DNA of 64,000 nucleotides from assembly GCF_004785685.1 (NCBI RefSeq), contig NZ_SRPF01000007.1:34958-98957 (forward strand), in the 5' to 3' direction. Source of the DNA: Marinobacter confluentis (GTDB taxonomy: Bacteria > Pseudomonadota > Gammaproteobacteria > Pseudomonadales > Oleiphilaceae). The notes beneath the pieces are model-generated. The model saw nothing but the letters and a program-made list of their open reading frames with translations. It had not been told where the DNA came from and did not search any database. The number at the start of each line of letters is the position of its first letter. Positions within the stretch are counted from its first letter, which is position 1. The translations under genes and the position numbers were made by a program. Shown here piece after piece: positions 63,689 to 64,000 of this stretch.

Positions 63689-63889
63689 TCAATCAAAGCC
63701 GTACTTTTCTCTCCGCTGATTAAAGGCACTTTCTCCGCCTTCTAAGATATCGGCTGCTAGCTTCTGAACTTGGAAGAGATCTACAGCGCCTTGATTGTCT
63801 TCGAGAATTTGGCCGCTGCCATCATTTTGGGTGAAAACGCCAATCCACTCAGCGTCACCGAATACGGGAATATTTGCGTTTGTAACCAT
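63689..63889 (-). CDS. Small hypothetical ORF, doubtful
   Basis: A 66-residue frame (MVTNANIPVFGDAEWIGVF onwards, ending REKYGFD) with no recognised domain and an acidic composition. AGGGG sits directly against the ATG, too close for a normal ribosome-binding site. It may be a fragment of a longer island gene or not coding at all. Around it, 63490-63688 shows no gene or motif I recognise, and 63890-63954 appears to be the left end of the IS element. Confidence 0.35.
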   Translation of the reverse strand: MVTNANIPVFGDAEWIGVFTQNDGSGQILEDNQGAVDLFQVQKLAADILEGGESAFNQRREKYGFD

Positions 63890-63954
63890 CCCCTAAAATC
63901 GGTGCATGCGTAATTAGAGTTCTCCGGCCTACAATGAGACAAACGGAGAGCGAC

Positions 63955-64000
63955 ATGAAAAAGTCACGGTACAGCGAGTCCCAGATCGTCAAGATCCTGA
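63955..64000 (+). mobile_element. IS3-family transposase OrfA, 5' end only
   Basis: The ATG at 63955 opens MKKSRYSESQIVKIL, the standard start of IS3-family OrfA proteins with their helix-turn-helix. The window ends after 15 codons. The left end of the IS probably begins near 63903 (TGCATGCG), but the terminal inverted repeat cannot be confirmed without the other end. Confidence 0.85.

Overview
The window is a stretch of a gammaproteobacterial chromosome, most likely Marinobacter or a close relative. The evidence is the high-GC coding style, ordinary Shine-Dalgarno starts, and three gene blocks I remember as collinear in Pseudomonas and Marinobacter: proA-nadD-rsfS-rlmH-mrdA-rodA-mltB-rlpA-dacA-ybeD-lipB; rnr-rlmB-rpsF-rpsR-DUF2232-rplI-dnaB-alr; and xseB-ispA-dxs with ribA nearby. 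The genus is an inference from remembered gene order and protein similarity; no search was run.

Layout. 1-6.7 kb (+): the end of an M23 peptidase gene, secA with its own promoter and terminator, argJ, a Nudix-ThiE fusion, moaC and ribA. 6.7-10.7 kb (-): an isoprenoid operon (xseB, ispA, dxs) preceded by an NRDE-family gene. 10.8-14.2 kb (+): a TauE/SafE permease, lgt overlapping thyA, then a 456-bp gap filled by two very large hairpins with a shared core, then folA. 14.2-22.1 kb: a DEAD-box helicase, a thioesterase, a haloalkane-dehalogenase-like protein lacking its nucleophile, an AI-2E-type permease, a small peptidoglycan-binding protein, an HDOD regulator and a Lon-N-domain protein. 22.1-25.6 kb (-): a translationally coupled trio of two degenerate membrane GGDEF proteins and a DedA-PAP2 fusion. 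25.7-35.6 kb (+): the cell-elongation and lipoate block. 35.7-44.9 kb: an ABC1/UbiB-like kinase, a YqaA-like protein, a glutaredoxin, a PPi-type phosphofructokinase, mpl, ubiX, an acyl-CoA dehydrogenase and a large lipoprotein. 45-53.6 kb: tRNA-Leu(CAG), then the rnr to alr block. 53.6-62.6 kb: an RmlD-like protein, a circularly permuted GTPase, a Spy-like periplasmic protein, an MMPL exporter, lipA, metY and a GAF-EAL protein. 62.7-64 kb: a tRNA-Met 3' remnant followed by a HigBA-type toxin-antitoxin pair and the start of an IS3-family element, read here as the edge of a genomic island.

How the genes work together. Most of the window is housekeeping. PBP2, RodA, MltB, RlpA and DacA build and trim the lateral wall, and Mpl recycles its peptides. 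Alr supplies D-alanine. Lgt matures lipoproteins such as RlpA. NadD, ProA, ArgJ, RibA, MoaC, LipB and LipA supply amino acids and cofactors. Rnr, RlmB, RlmH, RsfS and the DEAD-box protein act on RNA and ribosomes.

The parts most worth a second look are the twin covarying hairpins between thyA and folA, the paired GGDEF proteins that lost the active site but kept the RxxD inhibitory site, the Asp-to-Asn dehalogenase homologue, and the tRNA-Met remnant at the island edge. I saw no CRISPR array, prophage, or secretion or biosynthetic cluster.
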